Positions 44,134-53,662 are shown, counted from the first letter of the stretch. The stretch is DNA of 64,000 bases from Arthrobacter sp. SLBN-112 (GCF_030944625.1 NZ_JAUSXY010000001.1:3782001-3846000); one strand, 5' to 3'. The notes: a model not told the origin generated them from the letters alone. A program made the numbers and translations.

Positions 44134-46725
44134 CTATTTGGGCAGGGCCGTCTCCAGCTCATCGCGGCTGCGTACGCCGAGCTTGACGTAGGTGCGGTAG
44201 AGGTGGCCTTCCACCGTGCGCACCGACACCATCAAGCGCTGGGCGATCTCCCGGTCGGTCAGGCCCTGGACTGCCAATTCAACGATGTCCTGTTCGCGGC
44301 GGGTGAGGTGGACCGCGGGTGCGGCGGCGATGAAACGTCCCTCGCGGAAGCGTTCACCGAGTTCGTGATCGCACTTTTCACGCTGGGCCACCGCCTGCCG
44401 GGACCGGCGGCGTTCGCCAGCCTGCTCAAGCACCGTACTGGCACGGGCGTATGCCTCCCGGGCCAGGTTGACAAAGGCTGCTTCCTCCAGCGAGGCAGCC
44501 GTTGCCATCAGGGCGTCGCCGTCGGCGTTTTCCCACGCCGTAGCCAGGGTCAGCAGAGCCTCCGCCCAGCGGCCTTCCACGCCGCGGGCAACAGTCTGGA
44601 CCATGGGGATCACGGAGGGGTCCCCCAGGTCCCAGCACATGGCCAGGACTTCGAGGAGGTTTCCGGCCCTGGCGGCTGCCTCCGTCGTGGTCATCAGCGT
44701 CTGCAGCGCAGCCAGCCCCTTGCCGTCGCGGGCCATGTATTCCGCCGCCGCCGCCACGTACGCCTCGGCCAGAAGGTCGTGTGCGGGGCCGCCGGCAATG
44801 GCATCCCTGTGATCCTGTTCCAGCCGTTTCGCCTGTTCGACATCGCCAAGCCGGGCCGCCACGTAATAGCCCAGCGCCGTCCCAAAGCGGTACAACTGCA
44901 ACGGATCATTGAGCCTCAGTGCTTCCACGGCGGGCAGCAGGATCTGGTACGCCCGTTCCATCCGCCCCTGCCGAAGCAGGGAGTAGCCGCGGAGCACATT
45001 GAGGCTTCCGTCAAAGGTGGCCGCGCCGGCGCCGTGGCCTGCCGCGTAGCTGTTGAGCTCCCGCTCGGCCGATTCCCACTCGCCCATGGCCAGGTAGCCG
45101 GACACCAGCCGCCCCAGCACGAACTCGGGGAAGAAGAACAGGCTGCCTTCCAGCGGAGGAAGCTCCGAGGCCGCCAACAGGGCAGCATCCAATCCCTGGA
45201 CGGGACGCCCGGCAGCGGCCAGGGCATGGGCCAGGAGCGCCTCCGCCAAGGCACGCAGCGGCTCTCCCCCGGAGCCCGCTGCGCCGCGTTTACGGATCCG
45301 GTCAACTTCGTCGCCGAGGACCTGGAAGTTGACCTCGGCACCGAGCTGCAGCACCTGCACCAGCTCTGCCTGCCAGCTGCCATCCGGGTCCGATTGCGGG
45401 CAGGCCCGTTCCACGTCCTCCGCCACATCAGCCAACAGCCGGCCGTTGGCCTGGTGTGCCGACACCAGGAGTACCAGGGCTGCCGGCCCCTGGGGATCTT
45501 CGGCCAGCCGGAGCCAGCAGCCGTCCAGGAGGGTGGCGGCCTCCTGGTAGGAGCCCTCGTTGTACAAAGCCCGGGCCTGGATGGCCTGGGCCAGGGGAAC
45601 CATGGCGGGGTTGCGGATCCTGGCCGCTATGGACCGCGCACTGTGATTGCGGTACCGGAGCAACGCCACTTTGGCGGCGGCCAGCATCTCGTCGTCGCTG
45701 ACGCGGAGGCCACACTCCAGCGCCCACTCCACCGACCGGAGCCGGCCTTCCCCCTGGAGCTGGCCGGGATCCTGGTGTGCCTTGACCTTCTCCAACAACT
45801 GGAGGCTCCGGGAGACCGAAACCGTGTTCCTGATGGCGCCGGCGAAAAGCGCGTTCCAGATGAACAGCTCCGATGGCACCCCGGGGGTCTCTACGATCAT
45901 CTGCTGGTCCAGCAGGGACCTGACCACCGCGGCCCCGCTGATGTCTTCGATGACCTTGCGACCCACCGGGCCGGCCAGGGCAATGAGCTTCAGGGCTTCC
46001 TGTTCCTCGGGCCCCCGGCGCAGATGGTCCTTGGCAACAACGGCCGCCAGCCGGGGCCCGTCGGCGGGGAGTTCGCCGAGCAGCATCCAGATTCCGTTGC
46101 GTTTGGCCAGGACGCCGGTCTCTGCGGAGTCATGCAGCAAGGCGTCAAGGATTCGCGGATTTCCGCCCGATGCGCTCCATATGGCGTCCACCGTCGCGGC
46201 GGGAACGGTCCCGTCCAGGACGTGGGCCAGGACTTCCTCTATCTGTTCCCGGTTCAGGGGCCTTAGGTCCACGCGCTCGGCAAGGCCGTCGTACCAGAGC
46301 TGCTCGAGCGGCTGCGGGAGGCCCGGCCGGGGGCGGGCCGCCGCCACCACAGTTGCCCAGCCCGCCGAAATCAGCTCAGCCAGGACGCCCGCGGAAGCCT
46401 CGTCCAGGTGATGTGCGTCATCCACCGCGAGCAGGACTGCCAGGCCGTTGCCGGTCTTGATTTTTTCGAAGTACGACCACATGGACCGCAGCACGGCGAC
46501 CGGCGAGACCGACTCCTCAGCCGTGAGTTCCCCGGTATAGGGGGTCAGGACCCCGAACGGCACCCCGGCAAGGGCCGAACTCGCGTGGACCCGCACCACG
46601 TTCAGGTGCCCGGCGAGCCGCTCGGTGACGGCATCGGTCACCGCCGACTTTCCGATCCCCGGGCCGGCCATGATGAAGACGGCATGGTGGGTGCCGTTCC
46701 CGATCAGGTTGCAGATCCGGTCCAC
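44134..46725 (-). CDS. Large ATP-binding LuxR-family regulator (LAL-like), N-terminus uncertain
   Basis: This 863-residue protein has an AAA-type ATPase domain (Walker A AGPGIGKSAV, about 20-29; Walker B LLAVDDAHHLDE, about 98-109), a long helical tetratricopeptide-like middle and a C-terminal LuxR HTH (LTRREQDIVELAVQ and TDREIAQRLMVSVRTVEGHL, about 805-840). Such proteins are signal- or sugar-sensing activators. The only callable start in frame is GTG 46725, but conserved-looking residues (RLLTGRREP) lie upstream in the same frame with no start. An ATG at 46778 overlapping the upstream stop (TAATG) is one frame off, so a base may be missing. Targets unknown. Confidence 0.8.
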   Translation of the reverse strand: MDRICNLIGNGTHHAVFIMAGPGIGKSAVTDAVTERLAGHLNVVRVHASSALAGVPFGVLTPYTGELTAEESVSPVAVLRSMWSYFEKIKTGNGLAVLLAVDDAHHLDEASAGVLAELISAGWATVVAAARPRPGLPQPLEQLWYDGLAERVDLRPLNREQIEEVLAHVLDGTVPAATVDAIWSASGGNPRILDALLHDSAETGVLAKRNGIWMLLGELPADGPRLAAVVAKDHLRRGPEEQEALKLIALAGPVGRKVIEDISGAAVVRSLLDQQMIVETPGVPSELFIWNALFAGAIRNTVSVSRSLQLLEKVKAHQDPGQLQGEGRLRSVEWALECGLRVSDDEMLAAAKVALLRYRNHSARSIAARIRNPAMVPLAQAIQARALYNEGSYQEAATLLDGCWLRLAEDPQGPAALVLLVSAHQANGRLLADVAEDVERACPQSDPDGSWQAELVQVLQLGAEVNFQVLGDEVDRIRKRGAAGSGGEPLRALAEALLAHALAAAGRPVQGLDAALLAASELPPLEGSLFFFPEFVLGRLVSGYLAMGEWESAERELNSYAAGHGAGAATFDGSLNVLRGYSLLRQGRMERAYQILLPAVEALRLNDPLQLYRFGTALGYYVAARLGDVEQAKRLEQDHRDAIAGGPAHDLLAEAYVAAAAEYMARDGKGLAALQTLMTTTEAAARAGNLLEVLAMCWDLGDPSVIPMVQTVARGVEGRWAEALLTLATAWENADGDALMATAASLEEAAFVNLAREAYARASTVLEQAGERRRSRQAVAQREKCDHELGERFREGRFIAAAPAVHLTRREQDIVELAVQGLTDREIAQRLMVSVRTVEGHLYRTYVKLGVRSRDELETALPK

Positions 46726-46777
46726 GGGCTCCCGCCGGCCGGTCAGGAGCCGATGGGCAGATGTGGGTTTGTGGCCA

Positions 46778-49513
46778 TTAGACGAGTCCAGTCAGATCAC
46801 CCCTTGAAGTTACGCCCAGCTTGGTGAACACCTGGTACAGGTGGCCTTCGACGGTGCGGACTGATACACCCATTTCCAGGGCGATGTCACGGTTTGAGGC
46901 GCCCCGGCCGGCCATCCGCGCAATCTGCCGTTCACGGCTGGTCAGCAGCGGGCTCCCGCTGCTGGGCACGATGGGCAGATTCGCCACCGTGGCGGCGAGG
47001 ATGTCCAGCCTTGCCTGCGCGGTCCTTGCCGAAAGGGCGTCCCCGATCTGGCGGGCGAAGTCCACGGCCAGGGCCATGCACCGCGCTTCAACGGCGTCGA
47101 GTTCGAGCGTGGCCGCGAGTTCGCCGCCGGCGAGAAGCGCTTTGGCATCCTTTGTCCGGCTGCCCACGGCTATCAGCCGGGAAACCTCGGCCAGCGGACC
47201 TTGCCGGTGGCCGGCGATCTCCTCCAGGAGGCGGAAGTCGGCATCGCTGCCATTGACCGTTGCCGCCAGCAGGTAGATCCCGGCAACGGTGTACCGGCCC
47301 GCTTCAACGTTCGCACGGGTTGCCTGCTTGAGGCTTGTGACTGCTTCGGAGTCGCCAAGCCAGCGTCCGGCAACCAGTGCACAGAACTCGATGATGCTCT
47401 CCACGGCAAATCCTGACCTGCCGGGCATCCTCTGGAGTTTCGTCAGGTATTTGCGTGACAGCGCGGCATTGCCGGTCTGGGCGTAGGCCAATGCCGTGGC
47501 CGCGTAGGCGGTGCGCAACGCACCCTGGACCGGTTGCAACTCCAGCTGCGCGGCGGCCGAAATCAGGGGTTCCAAGGCGGCTTCGCCACGGCCGGAAAAT
47601 GCGAAGGCGATCCCGGCCGCGATCTCTGTGGCCGCGCTGCGATAAGGGAGCCGGAAGGGTTGGCCGGCACTGAAAGGGGCCATGAGGTCGATGCAGCGCC
47701 CCCACTGGCCGGCCATCAGCAGCACGAAGTAAGCCTCCCTGGTATACCGCTCACGGAGGCCCACAATATGCGAGGCATCGCTGAGTTGGCCGCCGATCTG
47801 GCGCAGGAGTCCCAGGGCGTCCATCTCCCGGCCTGTCATGGCCAGGGAGCTCATCAGGATGATCGCGCACTGGAGCCGGTAGCCGATGTCCGGATTGGCG
47901 GCTGGATCAGCAGCGCGCTCAAGTGCGGGAATCATGGCGGTATACCTGCCCACGTGCGCCTGGTACTCGAATTCGCTCAGCGAGATGCGGTTGGCGGCCA
48001 CCGCGGCGGCCGCAGGCCAGGCGTAGTGGTCCCCCACTTTGTCCAGGCGTTCGCGGGCCGAGGCGAAGAGCTCTTCCACCTTGCCGGCCTGCTCCGGAAT
48101 GCAGAGCATGACCCTTGCCTTGGCGGCCACCACCTGGGCGTACTCTTCGAGGTCGAGGGCCTCCAGTTCCGGGTGGGTGATGTCCTCAAGGGCTGAAAGG
48201 GCCTGGACCCCCATGTCCAGCTGCAGGTACGCGGCAGCCTTTTGCCGCTGGGCGGAGGCCCACTGGGCGTCCGTCCGTTGCAGCATCTCCGCATAGGTCA
48301 ACGCAAACCGGGGGTCGAAGAGTTGAACCGCGGCCTGGGCGGCCGCAAGCGCCAGCGCCGGGCTGAGTTCCGCCTCGCATTCATGGGTCCAGGCGGCAAA
48401 GGACATTAGTTCTTCGACGGTCATGGCGGCGGGGTCAGGCTCTGTGCCGCCCAGCAGCACGCTGCGGAGCTCCCGCCGCCGGGAAATGCTCAGCCAGGTC
48501 CTGACGACATCGCCAATGTACTTTTCCCGCAGCGATACCCAGCGGTGCTCGGAGTCGTCGATCTCCAACAGTCCTGCATCCTCCATGTCCGCTACGACGT
48601 CGGCGCCATAGATGGCGGTCAGCCTGGACAGTTCCACCCGGCGGGCGCAGGACAACATTTCGATGACCTCGCGGGTTTCCGGTGTTTCCCGTGTCCAGCG
48701 GGACCTGACGATGTCATCCAGGCTCGCGGCGCCGTCGAGCACCACTTTGTCCCGGAGCGTCCAGACGGACTCGGACAGCACCAGGTTTCCGGCGAGCTGT
48801 TGCTCGGTGACCAGGGCTTTGAGCAGCAGGGGGTTGCCGCCCACCATCTGGTGGTAGGTGGTGACCAAAGACGATGAGACGCGGTGCCCCAGGAGGGACA
48901 GCAGGACCTGCCGGGTCTGCAGTTCGTTCAGGTTGCTGAGCCGGACTTCGGTGAGCATGCGGTCCGTGAGGAGCCAGTGGAAATCCGCCGGGAGGTCGCT
49001 GGCTTTGGGAGCGACGGCGATGATCCGGGCCGTGCCCGTCAACAAGACGTTCAACAGCACGCCGGCGCTCATGTCGTCAATGGTGCCGGAGGTGTCCAGC
49101 GTGATGATGCAGGGCCTGCCCGCGGCGTCGCTTCGGATCAGGGAGGTGATCCCGCGCAGGATGGCGGTAGGTGAACCCATGTAGGCCTGCGGCAACCGGG
49201 CAAGCAGGAAGGAAAGGCAACCATACGGGGTGTTGGAGCCGGAGGGTGCGCTTCGGAGCTGGAGCGACCAGACGTCCGGACCCAGGTCTGCCACCGCTGC
49301 CCTGGCCAGGGAGGATTTCCCCACTCCGCGGGCGCCCGTGATGACCGCTCCAAAGGAGTGTTCGCTGGTCAGCGCTGTGCGGACGGCGTCAAGGTTGGCA
49401 CTTCGTGCCGGCACGGACCACTGCTGGCCCTCCGGCACGGCAGAGGATCCTGTGGCCAGCCCATCACCCTGAGGTGTTGACCCACGTCCCCAGCTGAGTG
49501 GCTCGATTGACAT
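46778..49513 (-). CDS. Large ATP-binding LuxR-family regulator
   Basis: This 911-residue protein has an AAA-like ATPase domain (Walker A TGARGVGKSSLAR, about 56-68; a Walker B-like IITLDTSGTIDD near 128, weaker than usual), a long TPR-type helical region and a C-terminal LuxR HTH (LTSRERQIARMAG, SNRDIALEMGVSVRTVEGHL, about 855-890). I chose ATG 49513 because AGGGG lies eight bases upstream and the frame beyond is low-quality. It is tandem with a second regulator of the same type (44.1-46.7 kb), with similar HTHs but diverged sensor regions. This gene and the next overlap by one base, implying a two-gene operon. Confidence 0.88.
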   Translation of the reverse strand: MSIEPLSWGRGSTPQGDGLATGSSAVPEGQQWSVPARSANLDAVRTALTSEHSFGAVITGARGVGKSSLARAAVADLGPDVWSLQLRSAPSGSNTPYGCLSFLLARLPQAYMGSPTAILRGITSLIRSDAAGRPCIITLDTSGTIDDMSAGVLLNVLLTGTARIIAVAPKASDLPADFHWLLTDRMLTEVRLSNLNELQTRQVLLSLLGHRVSSSLVTTYHQMVGGNPLLLKALVTEQQLAGNLVLSESVWTLRDKVVLDGAASLDDIVRSRWTRETPETREVIEMLSCARRVELSRLTAIYGADVVADMEDAGLLEIDDSEHRWVSLREKYIGDVVRTWLSISRRRELRSVLLGGTEPDPAAMTVEELMSFAAWTHECEAELSPALALAAAQAAVQLFDPRFALTYAEMLQRTDAQWASAQRQKAAAYLQLDMGVQALSALEDITHPELEALDLEEYAQVVAAKARVMLCIPEQAGKVEELFASARERLDKVGDHYAWPAAAAVAANRISLSEFEYQAHVGRYTAMIPALERAADPAANPDIGYRLQCAIILMSSLAMTGREMDALGLLRQIGGQLSDASHIVGLRERYTREAYFVLLMAGQWGRCIDLMAPFSAGQPFRLPYRSAATEIAAGIAFAFSGRGEAALEPLISAAAQLELQPVQGALRTAYAATALAYAQTGNAALSRKYLTKLQRMPGRSGFAVESIIEFCALVAGRWLGDSEAVTSLKQATRANVEAGRYTVAGIYLLAATVNGSDADFRLLEEIAGHRQGPLAEVSRLIAVGSRTKDAKALLAGGELAATLELDAVEARCMALAVDFARQIGDALSARTAQARLDILAATVANLPIVPSSGSPLLTSRERQIARMAGRGASNRDIALEMGVSVRTVEGHLYQVFTKLGVTSRGDLTGLV

Positions 49514-49622
49514 GAACTTGTCCCCTACATCCTGCAGTAGCGGGATGTAGCCCCATTGCTCCCCCGCATAGGAAGAAGAGTACCCCTTGCCACTGACAAC
49601 GAAACAGGGCACAAAGGAACTT

Positions 49623-50228
49623 TTACGATTCGGCTTGGCGTGATCCGGACTTGGCGGGGTGGAACTTCTGCTGTGTGGCGGTGAGTCCTTCCCGGAGCAA
49701 GGACTCGACGGCATCCGCCGCGTCATCGAGCAGGAAGGGCAATTCCTTCCGTTCTGCGGTGCCGAAATCGCGCAGGACGTAGTCTGCCGTGTCCATCCGG
49801 CCGGGCGGGCGGCCCACTCCGACCCGGACCCGGAGGTAGTCCTTGGTGGCGAGGGCTTTGGAAATATCGCGCAGGCCGTTGTGGCCGCCTTCGCCGCCGC
49901 CAAGCTTGAGCTTAACCGTGTTGAAGGGAATGTCGATCTCATCGTGGACGGCCACCACGTGGTCCGGGGCGATGCCGTAGAAGTTGGCCAGGGCAGAGAC
50001 CGGGCCGCCGGTGACGTTCATGTAGCTCATCGGCTTGGCCAGGATTACCCGGGGGCCGCCGATTCCCAGCCGCCCCTCAAGGACCTGGGCCCGGGCCTTG
50101 TGGGTCTTGAAGCCTGCGCCGATCCGGGAGGCGAGCTCGTCAAGGACCATCTGGCCAATGTTGTGCCTGTTGCCTTGGTACTGCGCCCCGGGGTTGCCGA
50201 GGCCGACGATCAGCCAGGTATCAGTCAT
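49623..50228 (-). CDS. pth: Peptidyl-tRNA hydrolase
   Basis: This 201-residue enzyme releases peptides from stalled peptidyl-tRNA. The N-terminal IVGLGNPGAQYQGNRHNIGQ (about 7-26) holds the substrate Asn and catalytic His. KPMSYMNVTGGPV (about 65-77), the catalytic-base region VHDEIDIPFNTVKLK (about 93-107) and GGHNGLRDI (about 113-121) complete the active site. It starts leaderlessly (TAGGAT-N6-ATG), so it has a promoter separate from rplY upstream. Order rplY-pth is conserved in actinobacteria. Confidence 0.96.
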   Translation of the reverse strand: MTDTWLIVGLGNPGAQYQGNRHNIGQMVLDELASRIGAGFKTHKARAQVLEGRLGIGGPRVILAKPMSYMNVTGGPVSALANFYGIAPDHVVAVHDEIDIPFNTVKLKLGGGEGGHNGLRDISKALATKDYLRVRVGVGRPPGRMDTADYVLRDFGTAERKELPFLLDDAADAVESLLREGLTATQQKFHPAKSGSRQAES

Positions 50229-50234
50229 GGATCA

Positions 50235-50240
50235 ATCCTA
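50235..50240 (-). promoter_or_regulatory. -10 hexamer TAGGAT, leaderless start of pth
   Basis: TAGGAT-N6-ATG on the minus strand. The promoter lies after the rplY terminator, so pth is expressed independently. Confidence 0.55.
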
Positions 50241-50278
50241 TGGGGGCGGTTGGGGCGGGAACGGCGCTGTGCGGACAC

Positions 50279-50315
50279 GACAGTGGCCGGCCCCGTGCGG
50301 GGTCCGGCCACTGTC
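50279..50315 (-). terminator. Terminator hairpin of rplY
   Basis: GACAGTGGCCGG pairs with CCGGCCACTGTC and CCCC with GGGG inside, 17 bp past the rplY stop. There is no long T-run. Confidence 0.75.
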
Positions 50316-50331
50316 AGGAAGTGCGCAGTAC

Positions 50332-50943
50332 TTACTCTGCGGCTGCTTCTTCGGCTGCCGCGGGAGCTTCCTCGGCCGCAGCTTCGGTTTCCTCTTCCAC
50401 TGCGTTTTCGACGGCCTCGGAGATGTTCACGACAAGCGCCTCGGCGTCGGTCAGCAGCACGGTGCCCTTGGGCAGGACCAGGTCGGAGCCGTGGATGTGT
50501 TCGCCGGCGGCGCGGCCTTCGATGCTGACGACGACGGACTCGGGCAGGTGGGTGGCCTCGGCTTCGAGGGACACAACCGTCAGTTCCAGGTTGTGGACGG
50601 TGCCCGGAGCGGTCTCGCCCTCAACGTGCACGGGAACGTCAACGGTGACCTTCTCGCCCTTGCGGACGGTCAGGAGGTCGATGTGCTCGATGATCTGCTT
50701 TACGGGGTCGCGCTGGATGTCCTTCACCAGGGCCAGGTGGCCTTCACCGTTGATGTCCAGGGACAACAGGGCGTTGGCGGTGCGGACGGCCAGGGTGGTG
50801 GCCTTGGCCGGAAGGGTGACGTGGATGGGCTCTGCGCCGTGGCCGTAGATGACGGCAGGGATCAGGTTGGCCATCCGTGCGCGGCGGGCGTAGCCCTTGC
50901 CGAATTCGGTGCGCAGTTCTGCTGCGAGCTTCTGCTCAGACAT
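50332..50943 (-). CDS. rplY: 50S ribosomal protein L25/general stress protein Ctc
   Basis: This 203-residue protein binds 5S rRNA. The N-terminal L25 domain (LRTEFGKGYARRARMANLIP, about 10-29; VIYGHGAEP, about 31-39) is followed by the TL5/CTC C-terminal domain (EKVTVDVPVHVEGETAPG, about 97-114) and an acidic Glu/Ala tail (about 175-203) of low complexity, common in actinobacterial L25. AGGAG precedes the ATG. It lies upstream of pth and downstream of prs, with hairpins on both sides. Confidence 0.95.
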   Translation of the reverse strand: MSEQKLAAELRTEFGKGYARRARMANLIPAVIYGHGAEPIHVTLPAKATTLAVRTANALLSLDINGEGHLALVKDIQRDPVKQIIEHIDLLTVRKGEKVTVDVPVHVEGETAPGTVHNLELTVVSLEAEATHLPESVVVSIEGRAAGEHIHGSDLVLPKGTVLLTDAEALVVNISEAVENAVEEETEAAAEEAPAAAEEAAAE

Positions 50944-51149
50944 GGAAATCTCCTTGAAGACGAAACGGTGTTCAGCAAGGGCGGAGGTCTGGTGTGACCT
51001 TCAACGCCGGGCGGCCGGTGAGCGGCCCTTCAAGAAGGCAGTCCCTCTCAGCAAGGGACAAGCAGACCCAGTCGATAACGGAGACATTGCTCTCCCTCGC
51101 CAAGGTATCGGGGTCAAGCCTACCAGCGCGGGGCCTGATTCCTGAAAAC
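50944..51149. other. Gap between rplY and prs with no gene
   Basis: 206 bp holding the rplY leader. I see short repeats but no open frame with family features. The palindromic repeat at 51150 follows on the prs side. Confidence 0.5.
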
Positions 51150-51195
51150 GGCGGTTGAGCTTGCCCAAGCCTGGGTTTCGGCAAGCTCAACCGCC
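51150..51195. repeat. 16-bp-arm inverted repeat (REP-like palindrome, copy 2)
   Basis: GGCGGTTGAGCTTGCC (51150-51165) pairs with GGCAAGCTCAACCGCC (51180-51195). Its minus-strand reading, GGTTGAGCTTGCCGAAACCC, matches the copy at 6151 in 18 of 20 positions. It lies six bases beyond the prs stop and may end transcription too. Confidence 0.75.
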
Positions 51196-51200
51196 AGGGA

Positions 51201-52181
51201 CTACGCCTTGCCGTCGAAGAGGCTGGTGACCGAACCGTCGTCGAACACTTCACGGACGGCGCGGGCGATCAGCGGCGCGATGGACAGCACGGTCAGCTGC
51301 GGGAACCGCTGGGAAGCGGTGAGCGGCAGGGTGTTCGTAACCACTACTTCGCGCGCACCGGACTCGGACAGGCGGCGGGCGGCGGGCTCCGAGAAGACGG
51401 CGTGAGTGGCCGCAATGATGACATCCTTGGCGCCGGCGTTCTTCAGCACGTTGACGGCGCCGGAGATCGTTCCGCCGGTGTCGATCATGTCGTCGATCAG
51501 GACGCAGGTACGTCCCTCGATCTGGCCCACGACCGTCTTGGAGACAGCCTGGTTGGGGACGGTGAGGTCCCGGCTCTTGTGCACGAAAGCGAGGGGCGCC
51601 CCGCCCAGGCGTTCGGCCCACTGTTCTGCCACCCGGACGCGGCCGGTATCCGGGGAGACAACGGTGATGTTGTCGGCCGCGACGCGGGTGCGGATGTAGT
51701 CGGCGAGCAGCGGGATTGCCATCAGGTGGTCCACGGGTCCGTCGAAGAAGCCCTGGATCTGGGAGGTGTGCAGGTCCACGCTCATGATGCGGTCCGCGCC
51801 GGCAGTCTTGTAGAGGTCTGCCACCAGGCGGGCGGAGATGGGTTCGCGGCCGCGGCCCTTCTTGTCCTGCCGGGCGTAGGGGTAGAACGGTGAGACAACC
51901 GTGATCCGCTTGGCCGAGGCCCGCTTCAGCGAATCGATCATGATCAACTGTTCCATCAGGTGGTTGTTCAGCGGTGCAGGGTGGGCCTGGATCACGAAGG
52001 CGTCGGTGCCACGGACGCTTTCACCCGCGCGGACGTAGATTTCGCCGTTCGCAAAGTCATAGGCATCAACCGGAAGAAGGTCGGTGCCGAGTTCCTTGGC
52101 GATTTCCCGCGCCAGCTCCGGATGGGCCCGCCCGGAGGCGAGCACCAGCTTTTTTTCGCCGCGCGCCGTAATTTCGCTCAT
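51201..52181 (-). CDS. prs: Ribose-phosphate pyrophosphokinase
   Basis: This 326-residue enzyme makes PRPP from ribose-5-phosphate and ATP for nucleotides, His and Trp. Visible are RVRAGESVRGTD-like flexible loop residues (about 40-55), FYPYARQDKKGRGREPISAR (about 95-114), DLHTSQIQGFFDGPVDHL (about 134-151), and the PRPP-binding VSPDTGRVRVAEQWAERLG and CVLIDDMIDTGGTI (about 220-233). The ATG at 52181 is two bases after the glmU stop, so both are one operon. The frame continues upstream into glmU without meaning. Confidence 0.96.
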   Translation of the reverse strand: MSEITARGEKKLVLASGRAHPELAREIAKELGTDLLPVDAYDFANGEIYVRAGESVRGTDAFVIQAHPAPLNNHLMEQLIMIDSLKRASAKRITVVSPFYPYARQDKKGRGREPISARLVADLYKTAGADRIMSVDLHTSQIQGFFDGPVDHLMAIPLLADYIRTRVAADNITVVSPDTGRVRVAEQWAERLGGAPLAFVHKSRDLTVPNQAVSKTVVGQIEGRTCVLIDDMIDTGGTISGAVNVLKNAGAKDVIIAATHAVFSEPAARRLSESGAREVVVTNTLPLTASQRFPQLTVLSIAPLIARAVREVFDDGSVTSLFDGKA

Positions 52182-52183
52182 TG

Positions 52184-53662
52184 TTACTTGCCCTCTTCTG
52201 TAGATGCCGGGGTACTGGAGGAGTTCTTGGTGGCCGCCTGGGCCAGTTCGGCGGAGCGGGTTCCCGGACGGTTCGCGGGGACCCAACCCTCGGCGTTGCG
52301 CTGGGCGGCGACGCTCAAAGCGAGGGCGCCGGCCGGTACGTCCTTGCGGATCACCGCGCCGGCGCCGCTGTAGGCGCCGTCCCCCACGGTGACCGGGGCA
52401 ACAAAGACGGTGTTGGAGCCAGTACGCACGCCCGAGCCGATGACCGTGCGGTGCTTCTTCTCGCCGTCGTAGTTTGCCGTGATGTTTCCACAGCCGATGT
52501 TGGTGTCTTCGCCGATTTCGGCGTCGCCCGCGTAGCCCAGGTGGGACAGCTTTGACCCCCGGCCGATGGTGACGTTCTTGGTTTCGTAGAAGGCGCCGAT
52601 CTTGCCCTGTTCGCCCAGGACGGTGCCCGGCCGCAGGTAGGTGAAGGGGCCGACGGCGGCGTGTGCGCCGATGACCGATCCGGAACCATGGGTGCGGATC
52701 ACCGTTGCGCCCTCGCCGACCGTGACATCGGTCAGGGTGGTATCCGGTCCGACGACGGCGTCCCTCGCCACGGCGGTAGCGCCGTGCAGCTGGGTGTTGG
52801 GCAGGAGCCGTACGTCCTCGTCGAGCGTGACGGACGCGTCGATCCACGTTGTGGCCGGGTCCACTACCGTCACGCCTGCGCGCATCCAGGCTTCGACGGT
52901 GCGGCGGTTCAGTTCGGCGCCCAGGGCGGCGAGCTGGACGCGGTCGTTCGCGCCTTCCACCTGCCAGCGGTCGGCGGTGACGACGGCGGCAACCCGGCCA
53001 CCGGCAGCGCGTGCCAGGGACAGGACGTCGGTGAGGTATTTCTCGCCTTGGGCGTTGTCTGTGGTGACCTTGCCCAGGGCCTCGCGGAGAACTTCCGCGT
53101 CGAAGGCGTAGATCCCGGAGTTGACCTCACGGATCAGCCGCTCGGCCTCGGAAGAATCCTTGTGCTCGCGGATGCCCGTGACGGAGCCATCCTCGCCCCG
53201 AAGGATGCGGCCGTAGCCGGTGGCGTCGTCCAGGACGGCAGTGAGGACGGTGACCGCGTTGCCGTCACGCTCGTGGGCGGCCACGAGCTCGTCCAGGAGT
53301 TCCCCGGACAGCAGCGGCACGTCGCCGTAGGTGACCACAACTGTGCCGGTCAGGCCCTGTTCCGCGTGAAGCGCCTCAAGGGCGGCTTCCACGGCGCGGC
53401 CGGTGCCCGGCACGTCGTCCTGGTCCACAATGACGGCGTCGGGATCCAGCGCCGATACATGCCCGGCCACCAAGTCACGTTCGTGGCGCACCACGATGGC
53501 AAGCCGCTGCGGGTTGATGCTGCGGGCGGCACGGAGGGCGTGGCCCACCATGGAAAGGCCGCCAATCTCGTGGAGGATCTTGGGTGTACGCGATTTCATC
53601 CGGGTGCCGGCGCCTGCTGCCAGAACGATGACTGCGGCCGGGCCGGCATTCTCAGGGATCAC
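52184..53662 (-). CDS. glmU: Bifunctional N-acetylglucosamine-1-P uridyltransferase/glucosamine-1-P acetyltransferase
   Basis: This 492-residue enzyme makes UDP-GlcNAc for peptidoglycan. The N-terminal pyrophosphorylase has VLAAGAGTRMKSRTPKILHE (about 13-32) and VTYGDVPLL (about 110-118). The C-terminal left-handed beta-helix has hexapeptide repeats and the acetyltransferase residues YETKNVTIGRGSKLSHLGYAG (split over about 366-386) with GCGNITANYDG (about 395-405). A charged tail (about 460-492) lacks conservation. GTG start with AGGAG upstream. It is transcribed towards prs. Confidence 0.96.
   Translation of the reverse strand: MIPENAGPAAVIVLAAGAGTRMKSRTPKILHEIGGLSMVGHALRAARSINPQRLAIVVRHERDLVAGHVSALDPDAVIVDQDDVPGTGRAVEAALEALHAEQGLTGTVVVTYGDVPLLSGELLDELVAAHERDGNAVTVLTAVLDDATGYGRILRGEDGSVTGIREHKDSSEAERLIREVNSGIYAFDAEVLREALGKVTTDNAQGEKYLTDVLSLARAAGGRVAAVVTADRWQVEGANDRVQLAALGAELNRRTVEAWMRAGVTVVDPATTWIDASVTLDEDVRLLPNTQLHGATAVARDAVVGPDTTLTDVTVGEGATVIRTHGSGSVIGAHAAVGPFTYLRPGTVLGEQGKIGAFYETKNVTIGRGSKLSHLGYAGDAEIGEDTNIGCGNITANYDGEKKHRTVIGSGVRTGSNTVFVAPVTVGDGAYSGAGAVIRKDVPAGALALSVAAQRNAEGWVPANRPGTRSAELAQAATKNSSSTPASTEEGK

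Noticed and set aside
49514..49942. N-terminal extension of the second LuxR regulator
   Set aside because: Pro/Ser-rich shadow of pth sequence; AGGGG before ATG 49513 marks the start.
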